From Desulfobacterales bacterium (lineage in GTDB: Bacteria > Desulfobacterota > Desulfobacteria > Desulfobacterales > SURF-7): a DNA stretch of 48,859 nt. Location: NCBI GenBank assembly GCA_028277765.1, contig JANQFQ010000156.1:1-48859 (forward strand). The letters run 5' to 3'. Each line of letters begins with the position of its first letter. Positions within the stretch are counted from its first letter, which is position 1. The position numbers and the translations under genes were made by a program. Below are positions 26,078 to 34,242 of the stretch, piece by piece. The notes beneath the pieces are model-generated. The model was not told where the DNA came from. It saw only the letters and a program-made list of their open reading frames with translations, and made no database searches.

Positions 26078-26094
26078 GGTGGGCACAGCCCACC
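26078..26094. repeat. 7-3-7 palindrome GGTGGGC-ACA-GCCCACC
   Basis: Third member of the palindrome family (others at 7727 and 12314), between the nitroreductase and the first acyl-CoA dehydrogenase. It is immediately followed by heptad-type sequence (CTAGCATCTAGTATGC, around 26109-26124). Confidence 0.6.
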
Positions 26095-26232
26095 CTACGC
26101 GGACAAACTAGCATCTAGTATGCACTCAGTCCTATCTTTTTCCCTCAGTCCTCATCACTCAGTCCTTTTTATCATATTGACAACACCCTTCAATTTGTCT
26201 TTAATATGTTTTTTTATAATATTCAGGAGCCT

Positions 26233-27330
26233 ATGATGCTAAGTTTCAACATGTCTGAGGAACAGACCATCACACGGGACACGGTCGCTCGGCTGGTTAA
26301 AGACCTTATTATTGATACTGCCCATGAGATGGATGAAGCTGGGAACATTCCGGAAGAATACATTCAAGCTGCCTGGGAGCTTGGCGCTTCAATAGCGGCA
26401 ATCCCTGAGGCATACGGCGGATATGATATGGATTATTCGCCAATGATGAATGCCATCATCCTTGAAGAATTGGCCTATGGTGATATGGCATTCGCTGTCG
26501 CGGCTACCCTTCCATCCATGTTTATTTTTCCGGTCTATGAAATGGGGACTGAAGAACAGAAAAAGAAATATCTACCCCTTTTCTGTAAGGAAGCTTATAC
26601 CCCCTGCACCTGCGCGATCAATGAGCCGGGCTTTGGATTTGATCCCCATAAACTTAAAACCAAAGCCGTAAAAAAGAACGGATCTTATATATTAAATGGT
26701 GAAAAATGTTTTGTTCCCCTTGCAAAAGAATCATCGCACTTTCTTATTGCCGCGTCTTGCGACGGGGAAAACAGCTTTTTCATAGCAGATGCTGAAAATG
26801 CCGGTATAAACATTAAAAAACCAGAGAGAAACCTTGGACTTTACTCCCTTAAAACATATGAAGTAGCCCTAGACAACTGCGAAATACCTGCTAAAAACAG
26901 GCTTGTAGGAAACAGCGACTGTAATTATGATAAGATCATTCAAAAAAGCGCCATTGCCATGTCCGCTATCGGAACAGGTGTCTCAAGAGCGTCTTATGAA
27001 TACGCTAGGGACTATGCTAAAGAGAGGATACAATTCGGCGAGCCGATCGCGCACAAACAATCAATCGCTTTCATGATCGCTGAAATGGCTTATGAGGTTG
27101 AGGCCATGAGATTGATGACCTGGAAAGCCGCCTCCATGCTAGAAAACGGAAAGGACTGCCAGCGCGATTCGTTTCTTGCCCGTCTATATGCAGGCGAAAT
27201 GTCCATGAAGGTCACAGACCATGGAATCCAGGTTCTTGGTGGACACGGTTTTATCAGGGAACACCCTGTAGAAAGATACTACCGTAACGCGAGGGGTGTG
27301 GCGATACTGCATGGGATGGCGATTGTGTAG
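26233..27330 (+). CDS. Acyl-CoA dehydrogenase family protein with altered active site
   Basis: 365 aa from the ATG at 26233 (AGGAG just upstream; 26236 is equally possible). Domain order is normal: N-terminal helices, LGASIAAIPEAYGGYDMD, the middle beta-domain with CTCAINEPGFGFDP and LNGEKCFVP, and the C-terminal helices with FGEPIAHKQSIAFMIAEM and QVLGGHGFIREHPVERYYRNAR. The usual catalytic Glu (in Y-E-G-T) is replaced by His (H360, ILHGMAIV) and the chain stops five residues later, about 20-30 residues short of usual. It may be a non-catalytic partner of the next dehydrogenase. Confidence 0.85.
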   Translation: MMLSFNMSEEQTITRDTVARLVKDLIIDTAHEMDEAGNIPEEYIQAAWELGASIAAIPEAYGGYDMDYSPMMNAIILEELAYGDMAFAVAATLPSMFIFPVYEMGTEEQKKKYLPLFCKEAYTPCTCAINEPGFGFDPHKLKTKAVKKNGSYILNGEKCFVPLAKESSHFLIAASCDGENSFFIADAENAGINIKKPERNLGLYSLKTYEVALDNCEIPAKNRLVGNSDCNYDKIIQKSAIAMSAIGTGVSRASYEYARDYAKERIQFGEPIAHKQSIAFMIAEMAYEVEAMRLMTWKAASMLENGKDCQRDSFLARLYAGEMSMKVTDHGIQVLGGHGFIREHPVERYYRNARGVAILHGMAIV

Positions 27331-27376
27331 GGACATATAATTAAAGGATTGAATGAGCGGGATATCACTCCCTGCT

Positions 27377-27404
27377 CATCCAGCATCCAGTATCTAGTAT
27401 CTGG
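27377..27404. repeat. Heptad repeat tract (YAGYATC)
   Basis: Four consecutive 7-bp units of the CAGCATC / CAGTATC / TAGTATC type in the spacer between two acyl-CoA dehydrogenase genes. A copy of the ATTAGTG...CATTCGTGGCTAA dispersed sequence follows at 27448-27469. Confidence 0.65.
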
Positions 27405-27492
27405 TTTACATTCAGTCCTGTACCGTCGCCTTGACGTCTTTAAAAAAATTAGTGCCCATTCGTGGCTAACATACAAATTGGAAGGATAGAAT

Positions 27493-28677
27493 ATGATTAA
27501 TTTAGAACTGTCAGAAGACCTTAAGCAGTATCAGGAGGACATGAAGGTTTTCGCGGAAACAGTTTTTCGACCTATCTCTAGAAAATATGATGAAGCAGAG
27601 CATGAATATCCCCAAGAGCTTGAAGACCTCAGGGGGATGAAGCACTTTGACAGGAAGAAAAAGTCAGAAAAACCAGCGGACAAATCAGAACCGACCTCGG
27701 GCAAAGCAAATATGAGAGGAGTTATCTCTTCTGAAGAGATCGCATGGGGAGATCCCTCTTTTCTGATCTCAATACCGAATGCCGGCCTTGGAAATGTTGC
27801 CCTGGTTACCAGCGGATCTGATGAACAGTTTGAAAAATACGGTGATAAGTGGTTGGCCATGGCCATAACAGAACCGAATGCCGGGTCAGATTCAAAGGCC
27901 ATGAACACAACAGCGAAACTGGACGGAGATGACTGGGTGTTAAATGGGGAGAAGATTTTTGTCTCCTGTGCTGACCGTTGCGACGCTGTGGTGGTAATGG
28001 CAACAACAGATAAAAGCGCGGGCAAAGAAGGTATACGATCATTTATTGTTGATAAGAATTCTCCCGGATTTACGCTGGAAAAGCTGGAAAAAAAGATGGG
28101 CCTGCGTGGCTCAGACACAGGCACCTTTTCCATGACAGACTGCAGAATTCCCAAAGATAACGTGCTGGGCGGATTTGAAAAAACCAATAAAAACAAAGGG
28201 TTTAAGGGCACCATGCAGACGTTTGATACCAGCCGTCCCATGGTTGCGGCAATGGCGATCGGTGTAGCGCGTGCTGCCCTTGATTACACCCGTGAAGTCA
28301 TGGCAGAAAATAGTATTATACCGGATTATAAAAAGGGCTCAATTAACATCAGCAGTATTGAAAAAGACTTTTTCCTGATGGAAGCAAACCTTGAGGCGGC
28401 CCGTCTTCTTTCCTGGAAGGCCGCGTGGATGGCTGACAACAAAAAGCCTAACAGTACCGAAGCTTCCATGGCAAAAGCAAAAGCCGGCCGCCAGGGCGTT
28501 CTGATCACCCAAAAATGTTGTGAGCTTTTAGGCCCCATGGGCCTTTCCACAAAACACCTTGCTGAAAAATGGCTCAGGGATGTAAGGGTAATGGATATTT
28601 TTGAAGGCACGGGCCAGATCCAGCATTTGATTGTTGCGCGAAATATACTGGAACTGTCAAGTACGCAGCTTAAATGA
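27493..28677 (+). CDS. Acyl-CoA dehydrogenase
   Basis: 394 aa. The middle domain has MAITEPNAGSDSKAM and LNGEKIFVS, and the C-terminal domain ends with DVRVMDIFEGTGQIQ, where E371 is the canonical catalytic base. It should oxidise a CoA thioester to the 2,3-enoyl-CoA and pass electrons to an ETF, presumably the one encoded directly downstream. Odd feature: residues about 48-74 are a Lys/Pro-rich charged linker (HFDRKKKSEKPADKSEPTSG) where the family normally has the L-G-L-x-x-P-x-x-Y-G-G segment. AAGGATAG precedes the ATG. Confidence 0.9.
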   Translation: MINLELSEDLKQYQEDMKVFAETVFRPISRKYDEAEHEYPQELEDLRGMKHFDRKKKSEKPADKSEPTSGKANMRGVISSEEIAWGDPSFLISIPNAGLGNVALVTSGSDEQFEKYGDKWLAMAITEPNAGSDSKAMNTTAKLDGDDWVLNGEKIFVSCADRCDAVVVMATTDKSAGKEGIRSFIVDKNSPGFTLEKLEKKMGLRGSDTGTFSMTDCRIPKDNVLGGFEKTNKNKGFKGTMQTFDTSRPMVAAMAIGVARAALDYTREVMAENSIIPDYKKGSINISSIEKDFFLMEANLEAARLLSWKAAWMADNKKPNSTEASMAKAKAGRQGVLITQKCCELLGPMGLSTKHLAEKWLRDVRVMDIFEGTGQIQHLIVARNILELSSTQLK

Positions 28678-28690
28678 TATGTTTTGAAGA

Positions 28691-28735
28691 ATATCCAGAA
28701 TCTATCATCTAGGATCCAGCAATCAGCATTTAGCA
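28691..28735. repeat. Degenerate heptad repeat tract
   Basis: Imperfect series of the 7-bp motif (CAGAATC, TATCATC, TAGGATC, CAGCAATC, AGCATT) in the 73-nt spacer before etfB. It belongs to the same family as the long array at 32838. Confidence 0.5.
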
Positions 28736-28750
28736 CAAAGGAGAAACCAT

Positions 28751-29503
28751 GTGAAAATAATCGTAACCACAAAACGTGTCACTGATCCTGACATAAAGGT
28801 CACCGTAAACTCCGACGGCACCGGTATTGACCTGCAGGATATGACCTACAAAATGAATCCGTTTGATGAGATCGCTGTTGAAGAAGCGGTTAGGATCAAG
28901 GAGAATTCTGGCGGAGAAGTTATCCTCCTGTCAATCGGTCCGGCTGGCTTTCAAACCGAAATCAGGGCTGGTCTTGCCATGGGCGCAGACAGGGCCATCC
29001 AGGTAGAACATGATGATTATGTAGAGCCCTCAGTAGCGGCCCGTATTTTTAAAAAAGTAATCGAGCGGGAAAGCCCTGATATTGTACTCATGGGGAAACA
29101 GGCGGTTGACGATGATGCAGGACAGACAGGACAGACACTGGCGTTCCTGCTCGGATGGCCCCAGGCCTGTTTTGCGTCTGAAATCAGCATTAATAAAAAC
29201 AGTGCTGTGGTCAGACGAGAGGTTGACAAAGGAATCGAAACACTTGAAGTATCTTTACCGGCAGTCATTACCGCGGATCTCCGGCTCAACGAACCTCGTT
29301 ATCCCAGCCTGCCCATGATCATGAAATCAAAAAAGAAAAAAATTGATACGCTCTCATTTTCTGAACTGGCCGCTGATATTGAACCCCGCGTTAGATATCT
29401 TTCAATGGAAAATCCAATGGAACGGGAAGGCTCATGTGTTCTGTTTGAAGCCGTAGATGATCTGATAAATGCACTTCAAACAAAAGCCGGAGCCATAAGG
29501 TAG
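28751..29503 (+). CDS. etfB: Electron transfer flavoprotein beta subunit (set 1)
   Basis: 250 aa from a GTG at 28751 with AAAGGAG seven bases upstream; the ATG two bases earlier is followed by a stop. Typical group I EtfB: NPFDEIAVEEAVRIKE, GADRAIQV, and LMGKQAVDDDAGQTGQTLA, the AMP-binding signature of mitochondrial-type ETF. With EtfA it accepts electrons from acyl-CoA dehydrogenases. It lies directly behind two dehydrogenase genes and 10 nt before etfA. No ETF:quinone oxidoreductase is encoded nearby. Confidence 0.93.
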   Translation: MKIIVTTKRVTDPDIKVTVNSDGTGIDLQDMTYKMNPFDEIAVEEAVRIKENSGGEVILLSIGPAGFQTEIRAGLAMGADRAIQVEHDDYVEPSVAARIFKKVIERESPDIVLMGKQAVDDDAGQTGQTLAFLLGWPQACFASEISINKNSAVVRREVDKGIETLEVSLPAVITADLRLNEPRYPSLPMIMKSKKKKIDTLSFSELAADIEPRVRYLSMENPMEREGSCVLFEAVDDLINALQTKAGAIR

Positions 29504-29513
29504 GAGGGATACC

Positions 29514-30458
29514 ATGACTAAAGTACTTGTGATTGCTGATCATTATAACGGGAAACTGAAGAAAAGCACCCTTTCAGCCATCCATTTTGCTGGACAGGCC
29601 GGCGATTTTAGTATCGCCGTCATTGGAAACAATGTAGATCTGGTAGCTGACGAACTTAAGCTGTTTGGGGCTGAAAAAATATACATAACGGACTCCCCTG
29701 AGCTAGAGCATTACCTCGCACACGAATATTCCGCAGTAATAGCCGATCTCGTATCGCATACAGGTGCTGAATATGTGGTCATGTCCACTTCCACCACCGC
29801 AAAAGACCTCATGCCGGTAGTGGCTGCACGGCTTTCCGCTGGTATGGCAAGCGATATTATCCATTTTAAAAACGGAAAATTCAAGCGGTCCATGTACGCA
29901 GGCAACGCTGTAGCGGCCATGGAAATTACGACCCCAATAAAAGTTGTAACCGTTTTAGATACGGCTTTTCCAAAAGCCGAACCCGGCAGCACTGAAAGCC
30001 CAGTTGAAGTCTTCACTACTGAAATCTCAACTGGAAACGCCAAATGGATTGCCATGGATGAATCAATCAGCGACCGTCCTGAACTTACGGAAGCGAATAT
30101 CATTGTCTCAGGGGGCCGAGGTTTTAAAGATGCTGAAAACAAACACCTCATAGAATCCCTTGCAGACAAATTAGGAGCTGCCATTGGGTGGAGCCGTGCA
30201 GCAGTTGACGCAGGCTGGGCACCGAATGATCTCCAGGTTGGACAGACCGGTAAAATTGTAGCACCTGATCTTTATGTCGCCATCGGCATTTCAGGCGCCC
30301 TACAGCACTTAGCTGGAATGAAAAACAGCAGGGTAATTGTGGCCATCAACAAAGATGAAGAAGCCCCGATTTTCTCCGTTGCTGACTACGGCATGGTCGC
30401 CGACCTATTCAACGTCCTCCCTGAAATGGCTGAAAAGATCCCTGGGCAGACAGGATAA
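29514..30458 (+). CDS. etfA: Electron transfer flavoprotein alpha subunit (set 1)
   Basis: 314 aa, AGGAGGG before the ATG. The FAD-binding C-terminal half has [64 protein letters not shown] and [23 protein letters not shown], the standard EtfA signature, so FAD is bound. It pairs with the preceding EtfB. Its stop lies 5 nt from the stop of the converging enoyl-CoA hydratase gene. Confidence 0.93.
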   Translation: MTKVLVIADHYNGKLKKSTLSAIHFAGQAGDFSIAVIGNNVDLVADELKLFGAEKIYITDSPELEHYLAHEYSAVIADLVSHTGAEYVVMSTSTTAKDLMPVVAARLSAGMASDIIHFKNGKFKRSMYAGNAVAAMEITTPIKVVTVLDTAFPKAEPGSTESPVEVFTTEISTGNAKWIAMDESISDRPELTEANIIVSGGRGFKDAENKHLIESLADKLGAAIGWSRAAVDAGWAPNDLQVGQTGKIVAPDLYVAIGISGALQHLAGMKNSRVIVAINKDEEAPIFSVADYGMVADLFNVLPEMAEKIPGQTG

Positions 30459-30463
30459 AAGGT

Positions 30464-31285
30464 TTAATCATCATACTTCCTTAGCACATCTGTATAAACC
30501 GGCTGACGCTTATCCCTTCTTGCCAGGATACATTCCGGCAGGTTATTTGTATGCCCCAGCAGGATCTGGTTCCTGTTTTCCAGTTCTATTGCCGCCTGAA
30601 GGCCTGGTACTTCAAGATTTGCCCAAAGGGTCTGCTTGGTCATGGCCACACCAAAAGGACTAAACCGGCACATATCTTCGGCAATATCCAGGGCTGTATT
30701 AAGACTTTCACCGTCCTTCACTACCCTTGACACTAGGCCAATTCTTTCTGCTTCGTCTGATTTTACAAGACGTCCGGTCAGCATGATATCAAATGCGCGG
30801 GAAGCGCCGATCAGTTTTGGAAGAAGATAGCTAATTCCCATTTCAGTGCTTGTCAGGCCGTTTACAATACCTGTGCTGTTAAACACAACTGATTCTTCAG
30901 CAATACGAATATCCGCACCCAGAGAAAGGCACAACCCACCACCATAAGCAATCCCGTTAATTGCCGCGATAACCGGCTGGGGCATGGCCCGCATTTCAGG
31001 CACGACTTTTGAAAAATGCTCTATGGCCCGCATAGCAATTCTCGGTATGTCGAACCCATCCACTCCTGGAATCAAATCATGGTCATCAAGGTCAAGGCCG
31101 GAACAGAATCCCCTACCCTCACCAGTAAGAACCGCTACACGTGTATCATTATCAGCTCCAACTGTTTTAATCGCCTCAGACAAATCCGTCATAAGCTCAA
31201 CAGACATAGCATTAAGCTTATCTGGCCGGTTCAGCTTGATAACACTGATATGCTTCCGCGATTTTTCTATAAGTACTGTTTTCAT
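30464..31285 (-). CDS. Enoyl-CoA hydratase/isomerase family protein
   Basis: 273 aa from the ATG at 31285 (GAGGAAG upstream; a TTG four codons earlier would place this site inside the gene). Crotonase-fold marks: LNRPDKLNAMS, VLTGEGRGFCSGLDL (first oxyanion-hole backbone), AAINGIAYGGGLCLSLGADIRIA (second). It acts on an enoyl-CoA, most simply as a hydratase for dehydrogenase products, though isomerase or hydrolase activity cannot be excluded. It is the last gene of the minus-strand run that begins with etfB2. Confidence 0.85.
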   Translation of the reverse strand: MKTVLIEKSRKHISVIKLNRPDKLNAMSVELMTDLSEAIKTVGADNDTRVAVLTGEGRGFCSGLDLDDHDLIPGVDGFDIPRIAMRAIEHFSKVVPEMRAMPQPVIAAINGIAYGGGLCLSLGADIRIAEESVVFNSTGIVNGLTSTEMGISYLLPKLIGASRAFDIMLTGRLVKSDEAERIGLVSRVVKDGESLNTALDIAEDMCRFSPFGVAMTKQTLWANLEVPGLQAAIELENRNQILLGHTNNLPECILARRDKRQPVYTDVLRKYDD

Positions 31286-31317
31286 TTTCTTCCTCAAACG
31301 TTCTAACTACTTTTTTT

Positions 31318-31346
31318 AGCCATGAATGACACGAATTAGCACTAAT
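31318..31346. repeat. Dispersed ATTAGTG...CATTCGTG-type repeat
   Basis: Reverse-oriented copy (ATGAATGACACGAATTAGCA) of sequence also present at 27448-27469 and, doubled, at 40047-40077. All three lie in spacers of the catabolic island. Non-coding dispersed repeat. Confidence 0.55.
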
Positions 31347-31379
31347 TTGTTTAACTCAAAGACACCTTTTTTTCTCATC

Positions 31380-32501
31380 CTATCCTGGCAACAGCTCATT
31401 CAACCGGTCCACAGCCTCAAGGTATTCTTCGATCATATCTTGTATGATCTTGCGTACTGGTTTAACAGTATTTGTGGACCCGACTATCTGACCGCATGGG
31501 TTAAAGTTGATATCTTTTGCCTTTTCAGGGTAATGGTGCCCCCGGATAACAGCTTCAGCTGTCACCATCCACTGAAGCGGCATGCCAAGAGGATCTGGTG
31601 TCTCTTTGCTGTCCCAAGTCTCTGTCCATTTGTTTTTCAGCATCCTGCACGGCTTGCCTGTCCATGCACGGGATCGGACCGTGTCCCTAGATGTAGCGTC
31701 AAGATAAGACTGCACCTGGGGCGGTGGACAATCTGATTCCGCTGTCGTTAGCCAGAGTGTACCCGCCCATACACCTGCTGCACCCATGGCCATGGCGGCA
31801 GCCATCTGCCGGCCGCTTCCGATCCCTCCTGCCGCAAGTACCGGTATCGGAGCCACTGCGTCTATTACTTCAGGCCAGAGCACAATACTTCCCACATCAC
31901 CTGTATGCCCGCCCCCTTCACCCCCCTGGCAGACAACTATGTCAAGACCGGCTTCCTTGTGTGAAAGCCCGTGTTTTACACTTCCGCAGAGAGCAGCTAC
32001 CAGCCGTCCGGAATCCTGAATTTCCTTAACAACATTAGCCGGTGGTGTGCCAAGAGCATTGGCTATAAGCCTTACCTTGTCGTGCTTGAGCGCTTCCTCT
32101 AGAAGCGGACCTGCAGTGGTCTCGGTCCAGCCGATCAATTCTCTTACCACCTCGTCTTCTGGCAGCTCCGGCACACCCGCGTCTTCAAGTATCTTTCTGG
32201 CAAACGCCCGGTGCTCATCCGGGACCATGTCGCGGAGCTGTTTCTCCAGTTTTTCTTCAGAAATATTCTCTCCTTTGCCCTGGTACTTCGCCGGGATAAC
32301 AATATCAACAGCATAAGGTTTCTCTCCCACATGCTCATCTATCCAGTTAAGGTTGGCTATCAGCTCATCAACCGTAAATCCAACAGCCCCGAGTACACCC
32401 ATTCCGCCTGAATTGCTCACAGCTGCAACAACATCCCTGCAGTGTGTAAAAGCGAATATAGGATACTCTATACCAAGTTTTTCACAAATTTCCGTACGCA
32501 T
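31380..32501 (-). CDS. Nitronate monooxygenase-family flavoprotein (copy A)
   Basis: 373 aa, FMN-binding TIM barrel. Key segments: EYPIFAFTHCRDVVAAVSNSGG at the start, CQGGEGGGHTGDVGS with the His of the active site, VLAAGGIGSGRQMAAAMAMGA for phosphate binding of FMN. Despite the family name, members in acyl-CoA catabolic clusters can be enoyl-CoA reductases (IpdC in actinobacterial steroid breakdown is a precedent). It is a close paralogue of the gene at 32971 (above 80% identical by eye). AAGGA lies upstream of the ATG. Confidence 0.85.
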   Translation of the reverse strand: MRTEICEKLGIEYPIFAFTHCRDVVAAVSNSGGMGVLGAVGFTVDELIANLNWIDEHVGEKPYAVDIVIPAKYQGKGENISEEKLEKQLRDMVPDEHRAFARKILEDAGVPELPEDEVVRELIGWTETTAGPLLEEALKHDKVRLIANALGTPPANVVKEIQDSGRLVAALCGSVKHGLSHKEAGLDIVVCQGGEGGGHTGDVGSIVLWPEVIDAVAPIPVLAAGGIGSGRQMAAAMAMGAAGVWAGTLWLTTAESDCPPPQVQSYLDATSRDTVRSRAWTGKPCRMLKNKWTETWDSKETPDPLGMPLQWMVTAEAVIRGHHYPEKAKDINFNPCGQIVGSTNTVKPVRKIIQDMIEEYLEAVDRLNELLPG

Positions 32502-32521
32502 CTTTTTTCCTTTTTCATTCT

Positions 32522-32640
32522 AATCTTACGCCAAGTCGCAAAGGCGCTAAGTACATGAGCAGAAAAAACCTGCCCCTAAAATCCCCTAATTCCTAAATCC
32601 CTCAATTCCTAAATCCCTATCCCCCAATGCCGTGAAGGGC
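32522..32640. other. Spacer with CGCAAAGGCGCTAAG repeat and CCTAAATCCC runs
   Basis: No gene. It contains a CGCAAAGGCGC-type dispersed repeat (about 32535-32551; compare 6140-6182), then several copies of AATTCCTAAATCCCT. The whole 469-nt spacer between the two nitronate-monooxygenase paralogues is non-coding. Confidence 0.45.
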
Positions 32641-32837
32641 TAATTTAGATTAAAAAAGCAGGCAGTGTCAAGAAATCAGAGCAGAAAATCAATATACTAA
32701 AGAATTTTGATAAGATAGTAATAGAATCTTAAAGTGCGCGTTAACTGCAAGCAAGAGGCATCAAAATTCCCACTCCACTCCAACAAGCATCCCCGCCAAA
32801 CAACAGCGGGATCTCCGTTTCACTACGACCAGCCATC

Positions 32838-32956
32838 CAGTATCCAGCATCTAGCATCTAGCATCCAGCATCTAGCATCCAGCATCCAGCATCTAGCATC
32901 TAGTATCCAGCATCCAGCATCTAGCATCTAGTATCCAGCATCTAGCATCTAGTATC
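32838..32956. repeat. Array of seventeen 7-bp repeats (YAGYATC)
   Basis: Seventeen uninterrupted heptads of CAGCATC, TAGCATC, CAGTATC or TAGTATC (119 bp), between two paralogous genes. C/T variation is confined to positions 1 and 4. It is not CRISPR (no spacers). Shorter tracts of the same unit occur in at least six other spacers between 26.1 and 44.8 kb and nowhere else in the window. Confidence 0.9.
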
Positions 32957-32970
32957 CTGTTCTCGCCACT

Positions 32971-34095
32971 TTACCCCGGCAGCAAATCATTCAGCCGCTC
33001 CAGCGCCTCAAGATATTCCTCAATCATGTCCTGTATAACCTTCCGCACAGGTTTGACCGCATTTGTAGAGCCGACAATCTGACCGCAGGGATGAAAAGCG
33101 ATATCTTTTCCTTGTACTGGGTATTGTGTTCCCCTGGTAGCACATTCAGCTGTTGCCATCCATTGAAGTGGCATTGGAAGGGGATCCGGGGAATCTGGAC
33201 TGTCCCAGATTTCAGTCCATTTACTCTTCAGCATTCTACAGGGCTTTCCAGTCCATGCCTTTGACAGAACAGTATCCCTTGATGTTGCATCCAGATAAGC
33301 CTGCACCTGCTCAGGATGGCTGTCAGATTCTGATGTTGTCAGCCATAATGTACCCGCCCAGACTCCCGCGGCCCCCAAAGCCATGGCAGCTGCCATCTGC
33401 CGACCACTTCCGATCCCTCCTGCCGCGAGGACTGGAATGGGTGCCACCGCGTCAATCACTTCCGGCCAGAGTACAATACTGCCGACATCACCGGTATGTC
33501 CACCCCCTTCACCTCCCTGGCAGACAATGATATCCAGGCCTGCCTCCTTATGGGATAATGCGTGCTTCATGTTTCCACAAAGAGCCGCAACAAGCCGTCC
33601 TGAATCCTGGATTTCCTTGACAAATTCCGGCGGTGGCGTCCCCAAAGCATTCGCTATGAGCTTTACCTTATCGTGCTTAAGTGCTTCTTTTAAAAGCGGT
33701 CCTGCTGTTGTCACCGTCCAGCCAATGAGCTCCCTTACCACCTCTCCTTCCGGAAGTTCAGGTACGCCTGCGTCTTCTAGTATCTTTCTGGCAAATGCCC
33801 GATGCTCATCCGGTATCATCTCGCGAAACTGTTTCTCCAGTTCCTCTTCAGAAACCTCCTCCTCATCCTTGTCTGGAGAATTCATAGGTATAACAATATC
33901 AACAGCGTAAGGATTATCTCCCACATGATCATCGATCCAGTTAAGGTTGGCTATCAGCTCATCAACCGTAAACGCAACAGCGCCAAGCACCCCCATGCCG
34001 CCAGCATTGCTTACAGCAGCGACAACATCCCTGCAGTGGGTAAATGCGAAGATCGGATATTCTATACCCAGTTTTTCACAAATTTCCGTACGCAT
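32971..34095 (-). CDS. Nitronate monooxygenase-family flavoprotein (copy B)
   Basis: 374 aa, paralogue of the protein at 31380. Differences concentrate around residues 69-85 (NSPDKDEEEVSEEELEKQ against the copy A sequence) and a few surface positions; FAFTHCRDVV, GGEGGGHTGD and AGGIGSGRQM are kept, so both copies should be active. AAAGGAG before the ATG is stronger than that of copy A. The heptad array lies just beyond its stop codon. Likely an FMN-dependent reductase or oxidase of the local pathway. Confidence 0.85.
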   Translation of the reverse strand: MRTEICEKLGIEYPIFAFTHCRDVVAAVSNAGGMGVLGAVAFTVDELIANLNWIDDHVGDNPYAVDIVIPMNSPDKDEEEVSEEELEKQFREMIPDEHRAFARKILEDAGVPELPEGEVVRELIGWTVTTAGPLLKEALKHDKVKLIANALGTPPPEFVKEIQDSGRLVAALCGNMKHALSHKEAGLDIIVCQGGEGGGHTGDVGSIVLWPEVIDAVAPIPVLAAGGIGSGRQMAAAMALGAAGVWAGTLWLTTSESDSHPEQVQAYLDATSRDTVLSKAWTGKPCRMLKSKWTEIWDSPDSPDPLPMPLQWMATAECATRGTQYPVQGKDIAFHPCGQIVGSTNAVKPVRKVIQDMIEEYLEALERLNDLLPG

Positions 34096-34183
34096 GATCG
34101 CTCCTTTGTTGTTTGTTCACATCTTATTATCATTACAACCGTTCATTCTTCCTAAAAGACCTTTATGTTGCTTTTAACACCGC

Positions 34184-34212
34184 GATCCTAGATGCTAGAT
34201 CCTGGATGCTAG
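34184..34212. repeat. Heptad repeat tract, inverted orientation
   Basis: Four units GATCCTA, GATGCTA, GATCCTG, GATGCTA, the reverse complement of the YAGYATC unit, in the spacer between nitronate-monooxygenase copy B and etfA2; a forward-type TCTAGTATC follows at about 34233. Confidence 0.65.
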
Positions 34213-34242
34213 ACAAAAACATGGTATCCACTTATCTAGTAT

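Noticed and set aside
27531..28241. 236-aa minus-strand open frame
   Set aside because: Antisense shadow of the acyl-CoA dehydrogenase, which has full family motifs.
32734..32931. Open frame encoding SSIQHLA-type repeats
   Set aside because: Simple translation of the heptad array (three units give seven codons); no ribosome-binding site.
32838..32956. Regular repeat array that might be a CRISPR locus
   Set aside because: Units are 7 bp, contiguous and without spacers; no cas genes are present.
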